Assembly (NCBI RefSeq): GCF_021728295.1
Contig: NZ_JAKJXE010000004.1
Location: 310,001 to 374,000 of the forward strand
Source: Pseudomonas petrae
GTDB taxonomy: Bacteria > Pseudomonadota > Gammaproteobacteria > Pseudomonadales > Pseudomonadaceae
DNA: 64,000 bases
Direction of reading: 5' to 3'
Below the pieces are notes generated by a model. It searched no databases and was not told where the DNA came from. It was given only the letters and a program-made list of their open reading frames with translations. Each line of letters opens with the position of its first letter. Position 1 is the first letter of the stretch. Made by a program: the position numbers and the translations under genes. Shown here piece after piece: positions 27,464 to 37,126 of this stretch.

Positions 27464-28252
27464 TCAGGCCACCTGCCCGGCAAGCTGTTCGGTGAGCATG
27501 TGCTTGAGCAACGCGCGGTAGGCCAGCACGCCACGGCTCTTGCCGTCGAACTGCGAGGGCGTCAGGCCCGCGCGGCTGGCATCGCGCAGGCGCGTGTCCA
27601 CTGGAATAAACGCATTCCAGACGTGCTCCGGGTAACTGTCACGCAGCAGCTTGAGGGTGCTCATCGACGCCTGGGTACGCCGATCGAACAGCGTCGGCAC
27701 GATGGTGTAGGGCAGCGGCACCTTGCGCGAGCGGTTGATCATCGCCAGCGTATTCACCATGCGCTCCAGGCCCTTCACCGCGAGGAATTCGGTCTGCACC
27801 GGGATCGCCAGTTGCTGGCTCGCCGCCAGGGCGTTGACCATCAACACGCCGAGCAACGGCGGACTGTCGATGATGGCGTAATCGAAGTCCTGCCACAGCT
27901 GCGCCAGACTCTTGGCAATCACCAGCCCCAGGCCGCTCTGCCCCGGCGACTGGCGCTCAAGGGTGGCCAGCGCGGTGCTCGACGGCAGCAGCGAGATGCG
28001 TTTGTCACTGGTGGGCAGCAGCAGTTGACCGGGCAGGCCGTTCGGCACCACGCCCTTATTGAGGAACAGGTCGAAGCTGCTGTGTTCCAGCGTATCGGGG
28101 TCTTGCCCGAAATAGCTGGTCATCGAGCCATGGGGATCGAGATCCACCATGACCACGCGCTTGCCCGCCTCTGCCAGCAAGCCGGCTAAAGCGATGGAGG
28201 TGGTGGTCTTGCCGACCCCGCCTTTCTGATTGGCTACTGCCCAGACTCTCAT
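27464..28252 (-). CDS. parC: ParC-like polar ParA/MinD ATPase
   Basis: 262 residues from ATG 28252. Deviant Walker A KGGVGKTT (10-17), switch motif VDLDPHGSMTSYFGQ (about 38-52) and DFDYAIIDSPPLLGVL. ParA-type ATPase that directs chemotaxis arrays to the flagellated pole together with ParP, encoded 113 bp downstream. Not topoisomerase ParC despite the shared symbol. A plasmid-partition annotation would be misleading here. Confidence 0.87.
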   Translation of the reverse strand: MRVWAVANQKGGVGKTTTSIALAGLLAEAGKRVVMVDLDPHGSMTSYFGQDPDTLEHSSFDLFLNKGVVPNGLPGQLLLPTSDKRISLLPSSTALATLERQSPGQSGLGLVIAKSLAQLWQDFDYAIIDSPPLLGVLMVNALAASQQLAIPVQTEFLAVKGLERMVNTLAMINRSRKVPLPYTIVPTLFDRRTQASMSTLKLLRDSYPEHVWNAFIPVDTRLRDASRAGLTPSQFDGKSRGVLAYRALLKHMLTEQLAGQVA

Positions 28253-28289
28253 GTACTCGTTTTCCCCCCGACCAAAGCGACGACCGGGT

Positions 28290-29171
28290 TTAAGGGGCAG
28301 ATGACGAAGATTTGACGCCTTGCGGCGGCTTGGTCGGGACCGGTGCAGTTTGTGTGCCAGCACGGCGCAGCGCCGCATCCGGTTTTGCGTTGGCCGTGGT
28401 GCCCGAGCCCGTCAGGCTGCGGCGCACGTCCAGGTTGCGCGAGATCACCAGCACCACGCGGCGGTTGCGCGCGCGGCCATCGGCGGTGGCGTTGGAGGTC
28501 AGCGGCTGGAATTCGCCGTATCCCACCGAGGCCAGCCGCGCCGGGTTGATCCCGTCCATGGCCAGCATGCGCACGATGCTCGATGAACGCGCCGACGACA
28601 GCTCCCAATTGGTCGGGAACTGCCCGGTGTTGATCGGCTGGTTATCGGTGAAGCCTTCGACGTGTACGGGGTTGTCGAACGGCTTGATGATTTTCGCGAC
28701 CTTGTCGATCAAATCGAACGCCTGATTGCTCGGCATCGCGTCGCCGCTGCCGAACAGCAAACTGGAATTGAGCTCGATCTCGATCCACAGCTCGTTGCCG
28801 CGTATGGTCATTTGCTTGGAGGCAATCAGGTCGCCGAACGCGGCGTTGACGTCATCGGCTATCGACTTCAGTGGGTCCTGGGCGCCCTGCCCCAGCGCTG
28901 CGTCGGTCTGCTCGCTGTCCTGAACCAGCGGGTCGGCGGGTCGCACGGTTTGCGGTTTCTGCTCGCCAATGGGGATCGGCTTGACGCTGCGCTCAGGCTC
29001 GTTGAAGACCCCGACCAGCGCCTCGGACAGCACCTTGTATTTGCCTTCGTTCAGCGACGAGATGGAATACATGACCACAAAAAAAGCGAACAGCAAGGTG
29101 ATGAAGTCGGCGTAGGACACCAGCCAGCGTTCGTGGTTTTCGTGCTCTTCCTGGCGACGTCGGCGGGCCAT
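28290..29171 (-). CDS. motD: flagellar stator protein MotD (MotB-like)
   Basis: 293 residues. One membrane helix (about 19-39) with the proton-carrying aspartate D22 in SYADFITLLFAFF, a plug/linker, and a C-terminal OmpA-like peptidoglycan-binding domain (GFTDNQPINTGQFPTNWELS). The last 45 residues are Lys/Pro/Ala-rich and probably disordered. Forms the stator with MotC; pseudomonads have this second stator besides MotAB, important for swarming. Confidence 0.94.
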   Translation of the reverse strand: MARRRRQEEHENHERWLVSYADFITLLFAFFVVMYSISSLNEGKYKVLSEALVGVFNEPERSVKPIPIGEQKPQTVRPADPLVQDSEQTDAALGQGAQDPLKSIADDVNAAFGDLIASKQMTIRGNELWIEIELNSSLLFGSGDAMPSNQAFDLIDKVAKIIKPFDNPVHVEGFTDNQPINTGQFPTNWELSSARSSSIVRMLAMDGINPARLASVGYGEFQPLTSNATADGRARNRRVVLVISRNLDVRRSLTGSGTTANAKPDAALRRAGTQTAPVPTKPPQGVKSSSSAP

Positions 29172-29178
29172 CAGTCCA

Positions 29179-29919
29179 TCACTCCATGAAGCCTTGCAGC
29201 TTCAGTTCGATCGAGCGCGGGTTCTCGCCCTCGGCAATCGACAGCAGGCCTTCGAGGAGCATTTCCCGATAGCGCGACTGGCGAATCGCCACGGCCTTGA
29301 GCTTGTTCGCCACCGGCAGAAGAATCAGGTTGGCGGAGGCAACGCCATAAATAGTCGCCACGAACGCAACAGCAATGCCGCTGCCCAGCTGATTGGGATC
29401 GGCGAGGTTGCCCATCACATGGATCAGGCCCATGACCGCGCCGATGATGCCGACCGTTGGCGCGTAACCACCCATGCTTTCGTAGACCTTGGCGGCCTGG
29501 ATATCGCGGCTTTCCTGGGTGATGAAATCCACTTCCAGGATGCCGCGAATGGCTGCGGGCTCAGCGCCGTCGACCAGCAGTTGCAGGCCTTTGCGCGAAT
29601 AGGCATCAGGTTCCGAATCAGCCACGGCTTCAAGGCCGAGCAGGCCCTCCTTGCGCGCGGTGAGGCTCCAGGACACAACGCGATCAATGCCGCCCGCCAG
29701 ATCGATGCGTGGCGGAAACAGAATCCAGATGAAGATCTGCATCGCCCGCTTGAACGCGCTCATGGGCGTCTGCAGCAGGCAGGCCGCCAGCGTACCGCCA
29801 AGGACGATCAACGCCGCCGGGCCGTTGAGCAAGGCGCCCAGGTGCCCGCCTTCGATGTAGTTGCCGCCGATGATCGCGACGAACGCGAGAATGATCCCTA
29901 TGAGCGTCAAGACATCCAT
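29179..29919 (-). CDS. motC: flagellar stator protein MotC (MotA-like)
   Basis: 246 residues, four membrane helices and the cytoplasmic loop that contacts FliG, with GGYAPTVGIIGAVMGLIHVM (about 150-170), the most conserved MotA stretch. Starts with a one-base overlap to the cheB stop (TGATG), 7 bp before motD. Proton-driven stator subunit. Confidence 0.95.
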   Translation of the reverse strand: MDVLTLIGIILAFVAIIGGNYIEGGHLGALLNGPAALIVLGGTLAACLLQTPMSAFKRAMQIFIWILFPPRIDLAGGIDRVVSWSLTARKEGLLGLEAVADSEPDAYSRKGLQLLVDGAEPAAIRGILEVDFITQESRDIQAAKVYESMGGYAPTVGIIGAVMGLIHVMGNLADPNQLGSGIAVAFVATIYGVASANLILLPVANKLKAVAIRQSRYREMLLEGLLSIAEGENPRSIELKLQGFME

Positions 29920-31082
29920 CAGCTGCAGGCCTCCACCAGATGGCGCCCGATGTCGTCGAGGCTGTAAACGGCGTCGGCCAGTTCGGCTTTGACGATCGCC
30001 ATGGGCATGCCGTAGATCACGCAGCTGGCTTCGTCCTGCGCCCAGATCTGGCTGCCGCTCTGTTTGAGCAGACGCGCACCTTCACGGCCGTCAGCGCCCA
30101 TCCCGGTGAGGACGACGGCGAGGACTTTGTCGCTGTAGGACTTCGCCGCCGAGCCAAAGGTGATGTCAACACACGGCTTGTAGTTCAGGCGCTCGTCGCC
30201 CGGCAGGATTTTCACCGCCCCGCGACCATCGACCATCATCTGCTTGCCGCCCGGGGCCAGCAGTGCCAGGCCGGGACGCAGGATGTCGCCGTCTTCAGCT
30301 TCCTTGACGCTGATGCGGCAAAGCTTGTCGAGACGCTCGGCGAAGGCTTTGGTGAAGGCGGCCGGCATGTGCTGGATCAGCACGATGGGCGCCGGGAAGT
30401 TGGCCGGCAGTTGGGTCAGCACCCGCTGCAAGGCAACCGGGCCACCGGTAGAAGTGCCGATCGCGACCAGTTTGTAGGCCTTGCGCTTGGGCGCACCCGA
30501 CGTTGGCGCGTGGTGATGCGACGCCGGCGCGGCGGAACGCGCAGTCGCAGGGGCTGGCGCGGGACGCGACGGGCTCGGTGCGGCAGGCGTGCTGCGCGGC
30601 GCAGCGGGCTGTGCCGATGAGGGGGCCGATGGAGCCGGCGCCGACGATGTAGCAGGCGTGCTGCCGTAACCGCTGAAACGACGGTTGCTGCGGGAGATGC
30701 TGTGTACTTTCTCGCACAGCATCTGTTTGACCTTTTCGGGGTTGCGCGAGATGTCTTCGAAATTTTTCGGCAGGAAATCCACCGCGCCAGCGTCCAGCGC
30801 ATCGAGTGTGACTCGGGCGCCTTCGTGGGTCAGGGAGGAGAACATCAACACCGGGGTCGGGCAGCGCTGCATGATGTGACGGACCGCGGTAATGCCATCC
30901 ATCATCGGCATTTCGTAGTCCATGGTGATCACGTCGGGCTTGAGGGCCAGGGCTTGTTCAATGGCTTCCTTACCATTGGTGGCAGTACCGACCACCTGGA
31001 TCGTGGGATCTGAAGAGAGAATTTCCGAGACACGACGTCGGAAAAAACCCGAATCGTCCACGACGAGAACCTTGACTGCCAT
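29919..31082 (-). CDS. cheB: chemotaxis protein-glutamate methylesterase CheB
   Basis: 387 residues from ATG 31082, GGAG 5 bp upstream. N-terminal receiver with acidic D9/D10 and phosphoacceptor D55 ([13 protein letters not shown]). An Ala/Pro/Ser-rich linker of about 60 residues (145-200) is longer than usual. C-terminal methylesterase: catalytic serine in GTSTGGP, histidine in IQHMPAAFT and aspartate in GMGADGREG. Demethylates receptors when phosphorylated by CheA. Confidence 0.95.
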   Translation of the reverse strand: MAVKVLVVDDSGFFRRRVSEILSSDPTIQVVGTATNGKEAIEQALALKPDVITMDYEMPMMDGITAVRHIMQRCPTPVLMFSSLTHEGARVTLDALDAGAVDFLPKNFEDISRNPEKVKQMLCEKVHSISRSNRRFSGYGSTPATSSAPAPSAPSSAQPAAPRSTPAAPSPSRPAPAPATARSAAPASHHHAPTSGAPKRKAYKLVAIGTSTGGPVALQRVLTQLPANFPAPIVLIQHMPAAFTKAFAERLDKLCRISVKEAEDGDILRPGLALLAPGGKQMMVDGRGAVKILPGDERLNYKPCVDITFGSAAKSYSDKVLAVVLTGMGADGREGARLLKQSGSQIWAQDEASCVIYGMPMAIVKAELADAVYSLDDIGRHLVEACS

Positions 31083-31204
31083 AAACACTCCAAAGAGCGC
31101 GCGCCACCCAGAGGGGCCGCACGCCCTGAATCACGTAGCTTGGGTCACATTGGCGATGCGGAACAGGCCAGTGGGACTGGTTTCGCGCTTAAAACAGGAC
31201 CCGC

Positions 31205-31552
31205 GGGACCTGTAGGACCTATACCTGTAGGACCGGCTTTAGCCGGGAACCCGTCGGATGTCACACCGAGAAATCCACGGTGTCTATACCGGCCCTTTCC
31301 CGGCTAAAGCCGGTCCTACTCAGGAAAGCGTCAGTTGTCACACCGCAAAATTCACGGTGTCCATACCGGCCCTTTCCCGGCTAAAGCCGGTCCTACACGG
31401 GAAAGCGTCGGATGCCACACCGCAAAATCTATGGTGTCCACACCGGCCTCTTCCCGGCTAAAGCCGGTCCTACTCGGGAAAGCGTCAGGTGTCACACCAC
31501 AAAATCACGGGTGTTCCCCCGCCATATTCCCGGCTGAAGCCGGTCCCACACT
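31205..31552. repeat. REP tandem array, period 77 bp, between cheA and cheB
   Basis: Family A palindromes at 31301, 31378, 31455 and 31531 (spacing 77, 77, 76), with the intervening CACACCGCAAAAT...GTGTCCA sequence repeated. Here only one palindrome orientation recurs. It lies within the 472-bp gap that separates cheA from the rest of its operon; no gene is visible. Confidence 0.9.
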
Positions 31553-31554
31553 GC

Positions 31555-33867
31555 TTAACCAATCCGTCGTGCCGCGTAGCGTTTGAGCATGCTCGGGACA
31601 TCGAGAATCAGTGCGATGCGGCCATCACCGGTGATGGTGGCGCCCGACATGCCTGGCGTGCCTTGCAGCATTTTGCCCAGCGGCTTGATGACCACTTCTT
31701 CCTGGCCGACCAACTGGTCGACGACGAAGCCGATGCGTTGCGTGCCCACCGACAGGATCACCACATGACCTTCGCGCTGCTCCTCGTGGGCCGCCGAACT
31801 GACCAGCCAGCGCTTGAGGTAGAACAGTGGCAGTGCCTTGTCGCGCACGATCACCACTTCCTGACCATCGACGACGTTGGTGGTCGAGAGGTCCAGGTGG
31901 AAGATCTCGTTGACGTTGACCAGCGGGAACGCGAAGGCCTGGTTGCCGAGCATGACCATCAGCGTCGGCATGATCGCCAGGGTCAGCGGCACCTTGATGA
32001 TGATCTTCGAGCCCAGGCCTTTGGTGGAATTGATGCTGATCGAGCCGTTGAGCTGGGCGATCTTGGTTTTCACCACGTCCATGCCCACGCCACGCCCGGA
32101 CACATCGGAAATCTCGGTCTTGGTCGAGAAGCCCGGCGCGAAGATCAGGTTGTAGCAGTCGGTGTCGCTGAGGCGATCCGCTGCATCCTTGTCCATCACA
32201 CCACGCTTGACCGCGATCGCACGCAGAACCGCAGGGTCCATGCCTTTGCCGTCATCGGAAATCGACAGCAGGATGTGATCGCCTTCCTGTTCGGCCGCCA
32301 GAATCACACGACCGTTCCGGGGCTTGCCCGACGCTTCCCGCTCTTCCGGCGACTCAATACCGTGATCGACCGCGTTGCGCACCAAGTGGACCAGCGGGTC
32401 GGCCAGGGCCTCGACGAGGTTCTTGTCCAGGTCGGTTTCTTCACCCACCAGTTCAAGGCTGATTTCTTTCTTCAGCTGACGCGCCAGATCGCGAACCAGT
32501 CGCGGGAAGCGACCGAACACTTTCTTGATCGGCTGCATGCGGGTCTTCATGACCGCGGTCTGCAGGTCAGCGGTGACCACGTCCAGGTTGGACACGGCCT
32601 TGGACATGGCTTCGTCGGCGCTGTTGGCGCCCAGACGCACGAGGCGGTTACGCACCAGCACCAGTTCGCCGACCATGTTCATGATCTCGTCCAGCCGCGC
32701 GGTGTCGACGCGCACGGTGGTTTCCGCTTCAGACGGCGGTTTTTCGCTGGGCGCCGGAGCAGCAGCACGAGCCGGTGCAGGGGCGGCAGCAGGAGCGGCT
32801 TTGGCCGGAACCACAGCGGCAGGCGTTGCTTTAGCCGGTTCGGCTTTGACAGGCTCAGGCTTCCTGGCCGGTGCAGCAGCAGGTGCAGCAGCAGGTGGGG
32901 CGCCAGCGACGGCAGGTTCGAACTTGCCTTTGCCGTGCAACTGATCCAGCAGGTCTTCGAATTCGTTGTCGGTGATTTCGTCCGAGGCAGCGGCTTTCGA
33001 CGGGGCAGCGGGCGCAACCGGCGCGGCAGGTGCAGCGGCAGCCGGAGCAGCAGCGCCAACGGCATCCGGCGAGAACGAGCCTTTGCCGTGCAACTGATCC
33101 AGCAGCGACTCGAATTCGTCGTCAGTGATTTCGTCACTGGCCGGTGCGGCAGATGGCGCCACAGCGGCCGACGGTTGCACGGCATCGACGGCGAACTGGC
33201 CTTTGCCATGCAGTTGATCAAGGAGTGATTCGAATTCGGCGTCGGTGATTTCATCGCTGGCCGCAGTGCCGGCCGGTGCAGCGGAAACCGGAGCCGCAGG
33301 TGCCGCTGCTATAGGTGCAGACACCGCTGCAGCCGAAGCAGGCGCCCCTGCCGCTTGCGCCTTGACGGCGTTCAGCGAATCCAGAAGCTGTTCGAACTCA
33401 TAATCGGTGATGTCTTCGGACGGTGCTTCGGCAACCGGCTCTTCAACCACCGGCTCCGCAGCGATTTCTTCTGCCGATGCCGGCTCGGCCAGGCGAGCCA
33501 GCGCGGCCAGCAATTCAGGCGTGGCCGGGGTGACGCTGGAACGCTCGCGCACCTGACCGAACATGCTGTTGACGGTGTCGAGTGCTTCGAGCACCACGTC
33601 CATGAGCTCCGAGTCGACGCGGCGTTCACCCTTGCGCAGGATGTCGAACACGTTCTCGGCGATGTGACAGCATTCAACCAGCTCGTTGAGCTGGAGGAAG
33701 CCGGCGCCCCCTTTTACAGTGTGAAAACCGCGAAAAATTGCATTGAGCAGGTCCGCATCGTCTGGCCGGCTTTCCAGCTCGACCAACTGCTCTGACAACA
33801 GCTCGAGAATCTCGCCGGCCTCTACCAGAAAATCCTGAAGGATTTCTTCATCGGCGCCGAAGCTCAT
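31555..33867 (-). CDS. cheA: chemotaxis histidine kinase CheA with repeated linker motif
   Basis: 770 residues. P1 Hpt domain with phospho-histidine H49 (FRGFHTVKGG), a long Ala/Pro-rich linker in which the motif DEITDxEFExLLDQLHGKG appears four times (about 145, 204, 242 and 287), dimerisation P3 (ETTVRVDTARLDEIMNMVGEL), ATP-binding P4 (HLVRNAVDHGIE, GRGVGMDVVK), and CheW-like P5 at the end. No canonical P2 domain; the repeats may replace it as docking sites. Stop is followed by a REP array. Confidence 0.95.
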   Translation of the reverse strand: MSFGADEEILQDFLVEAGEILELLSEQLVELESRPDDADLLNAIFRGFHTVKGGAGFLQLNELVECCHIAENVFDILRKGERRVDSELMDVVLEALDTVNSMFGQVRERSSVTPATPELLAALARLAEPASAEEIAAEPVVEEPVAEAPSEDITDYEFEQLLDSLNAVKAQAAGAPASAAAVSAPIAAAPAAPVSAAPAGTAASDEITDAEFESLLDQLHGKGQFAVDAVQPSAAVAPSAAPASDEITDDEFESLLDQLHGKGSFSPDAVGAAAPAAAAPAAPVAPAAPSKAAASDEITDNEFEDLLDQLHGKGKFEPAVAGAPPAAAPAAAPARKPEPVKAEPAKATPAAVVPAKAAPAAAPAPARAAAPAPSEKPPSEAETTVRVDTARLDEIMNMVGELVLVRNRLVRLGANSADEAMSKAVSNLDVVTADLQTAVMKTRMQPIKKVFGRFPRLVRDLARQLKKEISLELVGEETDLDKNLVEALADPLVHLVRNAVDHGIESPEEREASGKPRNGRVILAAEQEGDHILLSISDDGKGMDPAVLRAIAVKRGVMDKDAADRLSDTDCYNLIFAPGFSTKTEISDVSGRGVGMDVVKTKIAQLNGSISINSTKGLGSKIIIKVPLTLAIMPTLMVMLGNQAFAFPLVNVNEIFHLDLSTTNVVDGQEVVIVRDKALPLFYLKRWLVSSAAHEEQREGHVVILSVGTQRIGFVVDQLVGQEEVVIKPLGKMLQGTPGMSGATITGDGRIALILDVPSMLKRYAARRIG

Positions 33868-34011
33868 TGGGGGGTGCTCCTAAAATTAACCGTCAAACCG
33901 ATCCGGAGGCTGCACTGACGGCCTGCGCGCATTGCTTTCGTCGAAGCATTGGCGCGCCGGTCCAGCAGCCACTTTCACAGAAAACCTGGAGTCCGAATCA
34001 GAATGACCGAA

Positions 34012-34800
34012 TCAGAATCCGAGGCTGGATAGCAGATCGTCAACATCATCCTGTCCGGATACAACGTCTTCACGTTTATCGGCATGAATCTGCGGACCTT
34101 CACCCTTGGAGTGAAGTTTTTCTTGTTCTTTTTGCTGACGGAACTCTTCCTGGTCGTGCTCGATGCCCGCGAAGCGATCCACCTGGCTCGCCATGAGCAC
34201 CAGCTTGAGCAGATTGCGCTCGACTTCCGTGACCAGCGTGGTCACGCGCTTGATCACCTGACCGGTAAGGTCCTGGAAATCCTGGGCCAGCAGAATGTCG
34301 TTCAGATGCGCAGAGACCTCGGTCGTCTCCTTCTCGCTGCGGGTCAGGAACACATCGACGCGGCGGGCCAGATCACGAAACTCTTCGGCGCTGATCTCGC
34401 GACGCATGAAGCGTCCCCAATCGGCGCTCAACGACTTGGCGTCAGCACTGAGCCCGCTCATCAACGGCGTGCTCAGCTCAACCAGGTCCATGGTCCGGTT
34501 GGCCGCGTTTTCGGTCAGCCTGACGACGTACGACAGCCGCTCGGTGGCGTCGGTGATCTGGGAGACCTCCTCGGCCTGCGGCATGTTCGGGTCGATCTGG
34601 AAGTTGACGATCGCGCTGTGCAGCTCGCGCGTCAGTTTGCCGACTTCCTGATACAGGCCGCGGTCGCGGGTCTGGTTAAGCTCATGGATCAGTTGCACAG
34701 CGTCGCCGAACTTGCCTTTTTCAAGGCTCGAGACCAGCTCTTGTGCGTGTTTCTTCAGGGTTAACTCAAAGTCACCCATTGTCGAATCTTTGGAATCCAT
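34012..34800 (-). CDS. cheZ: CheY phosphatase CheZ
   Basis: 262 residues, nearly all helical, with the catalytic glutamine region QDFQDLTGQVIKRV (about 175-188) and C-terminal CheY-binding peptide VDDLLSSLGF. Accelerates loss of phosphate from CheY. Lies 19 bp downstream of cheY and 144 bp upstream of cheA. Confidence 0.95.
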   Translation of the reverse strand: MDSKDSTMGDFELTLKKHAQELVSSLEKGKFGDAVQLIHELNQTRDRGLYQEVGKLTRELHSAIVNFQIDPNMPQAEEVSQITDATERLSYVVRLTENAANRTMDLVELSTPLMSGLSADAKSLSADWGRFMRREISAEEFRDLARRVDVFLTRSEKETTEVSAHLNDILLAQDFQDLTGQVIKRVTTLVTEVERNLLKLVLMASQVDRFAGIEHDQEEFRQQKEQEKLHSKGEGPQIHADKREDVVSGQDDVDDLLSSLGF

Positions 34801-34819
34801 AGCGCCCTCGCAGCGGACA

Positions 34820-35194
34820 TCAGCTATTGACGCGCTCGAATATCTTTTCGATTTTTTCTTTGAGCACTTGCGCGGTGAACGGCTTCACCACGTAGCCGTT
34901 CACACCGGCCTGAGCGGCTTCGATGATCTGCTCGCGCTTGGCTTCGGCAGTGACCATCAGCACCGGCAGGCTGCGCAGACGCTCGTCGGCACGCACCTGA
35001 CGCAACAGGTCGATGCCGGACATGCCCGGCATGTTCCAGTCAGTGACGAGGAAGTCAAAGGCGCCGCTTTGCAGCATCGGCAATGCGGTGAGTCCGTCAT
35101 CTGCTTCGGCCGTGTTGGTGAACCCAAGGTCACGCAACAGGTTTTTAATGATCCGCCGCATCGTTGAGAAGTCATCAACGATGAGGATTTTCAT
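34820..35194 (-). CDS. cheY: chemotaxis response regulator CheY
   Basis: 124 residues from ATG 35194 (the open frame extends upstream to 35257 but family alignment begins [10 protein letters not shown]). Acidic D7/D8, phosphoacceptor D52 ([10 protein letters not shown]), T81-region (VLMVTAEAK) and lysine in VVKPF. Phospho-CheY binds FliM/FliN to switch the motor. The 5' leader holds a compound palindrome (35230-35256). Confidence 0.96.
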   Translation of the reverse strand: MKILIVDDFSTMRRIIKNLLRDLGFTNTAEADDGLTALPMLQSGAFDFLVTDWNMPGMSGIDLLRQVRADERLRSLPVLMVTAEAKREQIIEAAQAGVNGYVVKPFTAQVLKEKIEKIFERVNS

Positions 35195-35229
35195 GTTCTT
35201 GTCCAATTCGACCTCCAAGCAGTCTTTAA

Positions 35230-35256
35230 CGCGTTCAGCACCTGAACGCGCGTTCA
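35230..35256. promoter_or_regulatory. compound palindrome in the cheY leader
   Basis: TGAACGCGCGTTCA (35243-35256) is a perfect 14-bp palindrome and overlaps a second inverted repeat GCGTTCAG / CTGAACGC (35231-35249). The arms compete, so two structures are mutually exclusive. It lies about 36 bp upstream of the cheY start. Confidence 0.5.
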
Positions 35257-35409
35257 ATCAATACCGGCTGTGCCGAATATCAAGGGGGGTTGGAATTGAC
35301 CGGGACGAGCGCAGCGAAACCGGATCATCTACGACCCGGTTCGACCGACTCCTGCCGTGTCTCTTTTGTTTCCCGCTCACGTCTTGCACAGCCGGTCTTA
35401 CACGCAACA

Positions 35410-35429
35410 CGCAGGCCTCGCGGCCTGCG
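35410..35429 (-). terminator. hairpin after fliA
   Basis: CGCAGGCC-GCGA-GGCCTGCG, eight-base arms, 5 bp after the fliA stop codon on the minus strand. No U-run follows, so it may only slow transcription or protect the 3' end before cheY. Confidence 0.45.
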
Positions 35430-35434
35430 CCTAT

Positions 35435-36178
35435 TCATGAACGTGCGCGCCACTCGCCAAGACGACCGCGCAACCGCGCCGCGCATTGGCTGTGCAGCTG
35501 GCTGACCCTCGACTCGCTGACCCCCAGGACCTCACCGATTTCCTTGAGGTTCAGCTCTTCGTCGTAGTACAGCGACAACACCAGGCGCTCACGTTCGGGC
35601 AAGTTGGCAATGGCCTCGGCCAACGCAGCCTGGAAGCGCTCGTCTTCCAGATCCCGCGACGGTTCGAGGGACTGGCTCGCGCCTTCCTCGTGCAGCCCTT
35701 CATGTTCGCCGTCCTGCAACAGGTCGTCGAAACTGAACAGACGGCTGCCCAGGGTATCGTTCAAAATCCCGTAGTAATCGTCGAGACTCAATTCAAGTTC
35801 GGCAGCAACCTCGTGATCTTTAGCGTCACGGCCGGTTTTTGCTTCGATTGCACGAATCGCGTCACTGACCATGCGCGTGTTGCGGTGGACCGAGCGCGGT
35901 GCCCAGTCCCCCTTGCGCACTTCGTCGAGCATCGCGCCACGGATACGAATACCCGCGTACGTCTCGAAGCTGGCCCCTTTGGTGGAGTCGTATTTGGTCG
36001 AGACTTCGAGCAAGCCAATCATGCCCGCCTGGATCAAGTCCTCGACCTGCACGCTGGCCGGCAGACGCGCCAGCAAGTGGTAGGCGATTCGTTTGACCAG
36101 CGGGGCATAACGCTCGATCAGCTCATACTGGGAGTCTTTGGATGATTTGCTGTACATGCGATAGCCACTTGCTGTCAT
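35435..36178 (-). CDS. fliA: flagellar sigma factor FliA (sigma-28)
   Basis: 247 residues. Sigma region 2 (YELIERYAPLVKRIAYHLLARLP; DLIQAGMIGLLE), region 3 and region 4 (NLKEIGEVLGVSESRVSQLHSQ) are all present. Drives late flagellar genes such as flagellin and is normally held by FlgM, not encoded here. ATG overlaps the fleN stop (ATGA). Confidence 0.96.
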   Translation of the reverse strand: MTASGYRMYSKSSKDSQYELIERYAPLVKRIAYHLLARLPASVQVEDLIQAGMIGLLEVSTKYDSTKGASFETYAGIRIRGAMLDEVRKGDWAPRSVHRNTRMVSDAIRAIEAKTGRDAKDHEVAAELELSLDDYYGILNDTLGSRLFSFDDLLQDGEHEGLHEEGASQSLEPSRDLEDERFQAALAEAIANLPERERLVLSLYYDEELNLKEIGEVLGVSESRVSQLHSQCAARLRGRLGEWRARS

Positions 36179-37008
36179 GAGACGGGCCCTGCGCTGGTTT
36201 GATGCACGAGGCGTTCTACGAAAAATTCCAGGTGGCCGCGCGGGTTCGCCGGTAGCGGCCAGGTGTCAACTTTCTGCGCGATGGCCTTGAACGCCAGCGC
36301 ACATTTAGAACGCGGAAATGCTTCGTACACGGCGCGCTGTTTCTGCACGGCCTTGCGTACGCATTCGTCGTACGGCACGGCGCCTACATACTGCAGGGCC
36401 ACGTCGAGAAAACGGTCGGTGACTTTGGTCAGCTTGGCGAAGAGGTTGCGCCCTTCCTGCGGGCTCTGAGCCATGTTGGCCAGGACGCGGAAGCGGTTCA
36501 TGCCGTAATCGCGGTTGAGCAGTTTGATCAGGGCGTAGGCGTCGGTGATCGACGTGGGCTCGTCGCACACCACCAACAGCACTTCCTGAGCGGCGCGGAC
36601 AAAGCTCACCACCGACTCGCCGATGCCGGCAGCGGTATCGATGACCAGCACGTCAAGGTTGTCGCCGATGTCACTGAACGCCTGAATCAGCCCGGCATGC
36701 TGCGCCGGGGTCAGGTGGACCATGCTCTGGGTGCCCGATGCCGCCGGCACGATGCGCACGCCGCCCGGGCCTTGCAGCAGGACATCGCGCAGCTCGCACC
36801 GCCCTTCGATGACGTCAGCCAGGGTGCGTTTGGGGGTCAGACCCAACAATACGTCGACGTTGGCCAGACCCAGATCGGCGTCCAGCAACATGACGCGACG
36901 TCCCAGCTCGGCCAGCGCCAGTGAAAGATTCACTGAAACGTTGGTCTTGCCTACGCCACCTTTGCCACCGGTCACCGCGATAACCTGTACGGGATGCATG
37001 CTGCCCAT
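36175..37008 (-). CDS. fleN: flagellar number regulator FleN (FlhG)
   Basis: 277 residues, MinD-like ATPase: Walker A GGKGGVGKTNVSVN (13-26), switch LLDADLGLANVDVLLG. In Pseudomonas FleN inhibits FleQ and limits the cell to one or a few flagella. The N-terminus MGSMHPVQVIAVTGGKGG agrees with homologues. Follows flhF by 118 bp. Confidence 0.95.
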   Translation of the reverse strand: MGSMHPVQVIAVTGGKGGVGKTNVSVNLSLALAELGRRVMLLDADLGLANVDVLLGLTPKRTLADVIEGRCELRDVLLQGPGGVRIVPAASGTQSMVHLTPAQHAGLIQAFSDIGDNLDVLVIDTAAGIGESVVSFVRAAQEVLLVVCDEPTSITDAYALIKLLNRDYGMNRFRVLANMAQSPQEGRNLFAKLTKVTDRFLDVALQYVGAVPYDECVRKAVQKQRAVYEAFPRSKCALAFKAIAQKVDTWPLPANPRGHLEFFVERLVHQTSAGPVS

Positions 37009-37126
37009 GTTAATTGTTTACCTTGTCTTGCTTAGACCTAAGCCACATGTCGGGCTGCACGTTCAGTGTCTGAACAATGCCTGGCAGACCATCGATGCAG
37101 GAAAATTCCACTGTCATTTTCTCTAC

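Noticed and set aside
27464..28252. Plasmid partition protein from an integrated plasmid
   Set aside because: The ParA-like gene is in its usual place between motD and parP in the chemotaxis operon, so it is the polar ParC ATPase.
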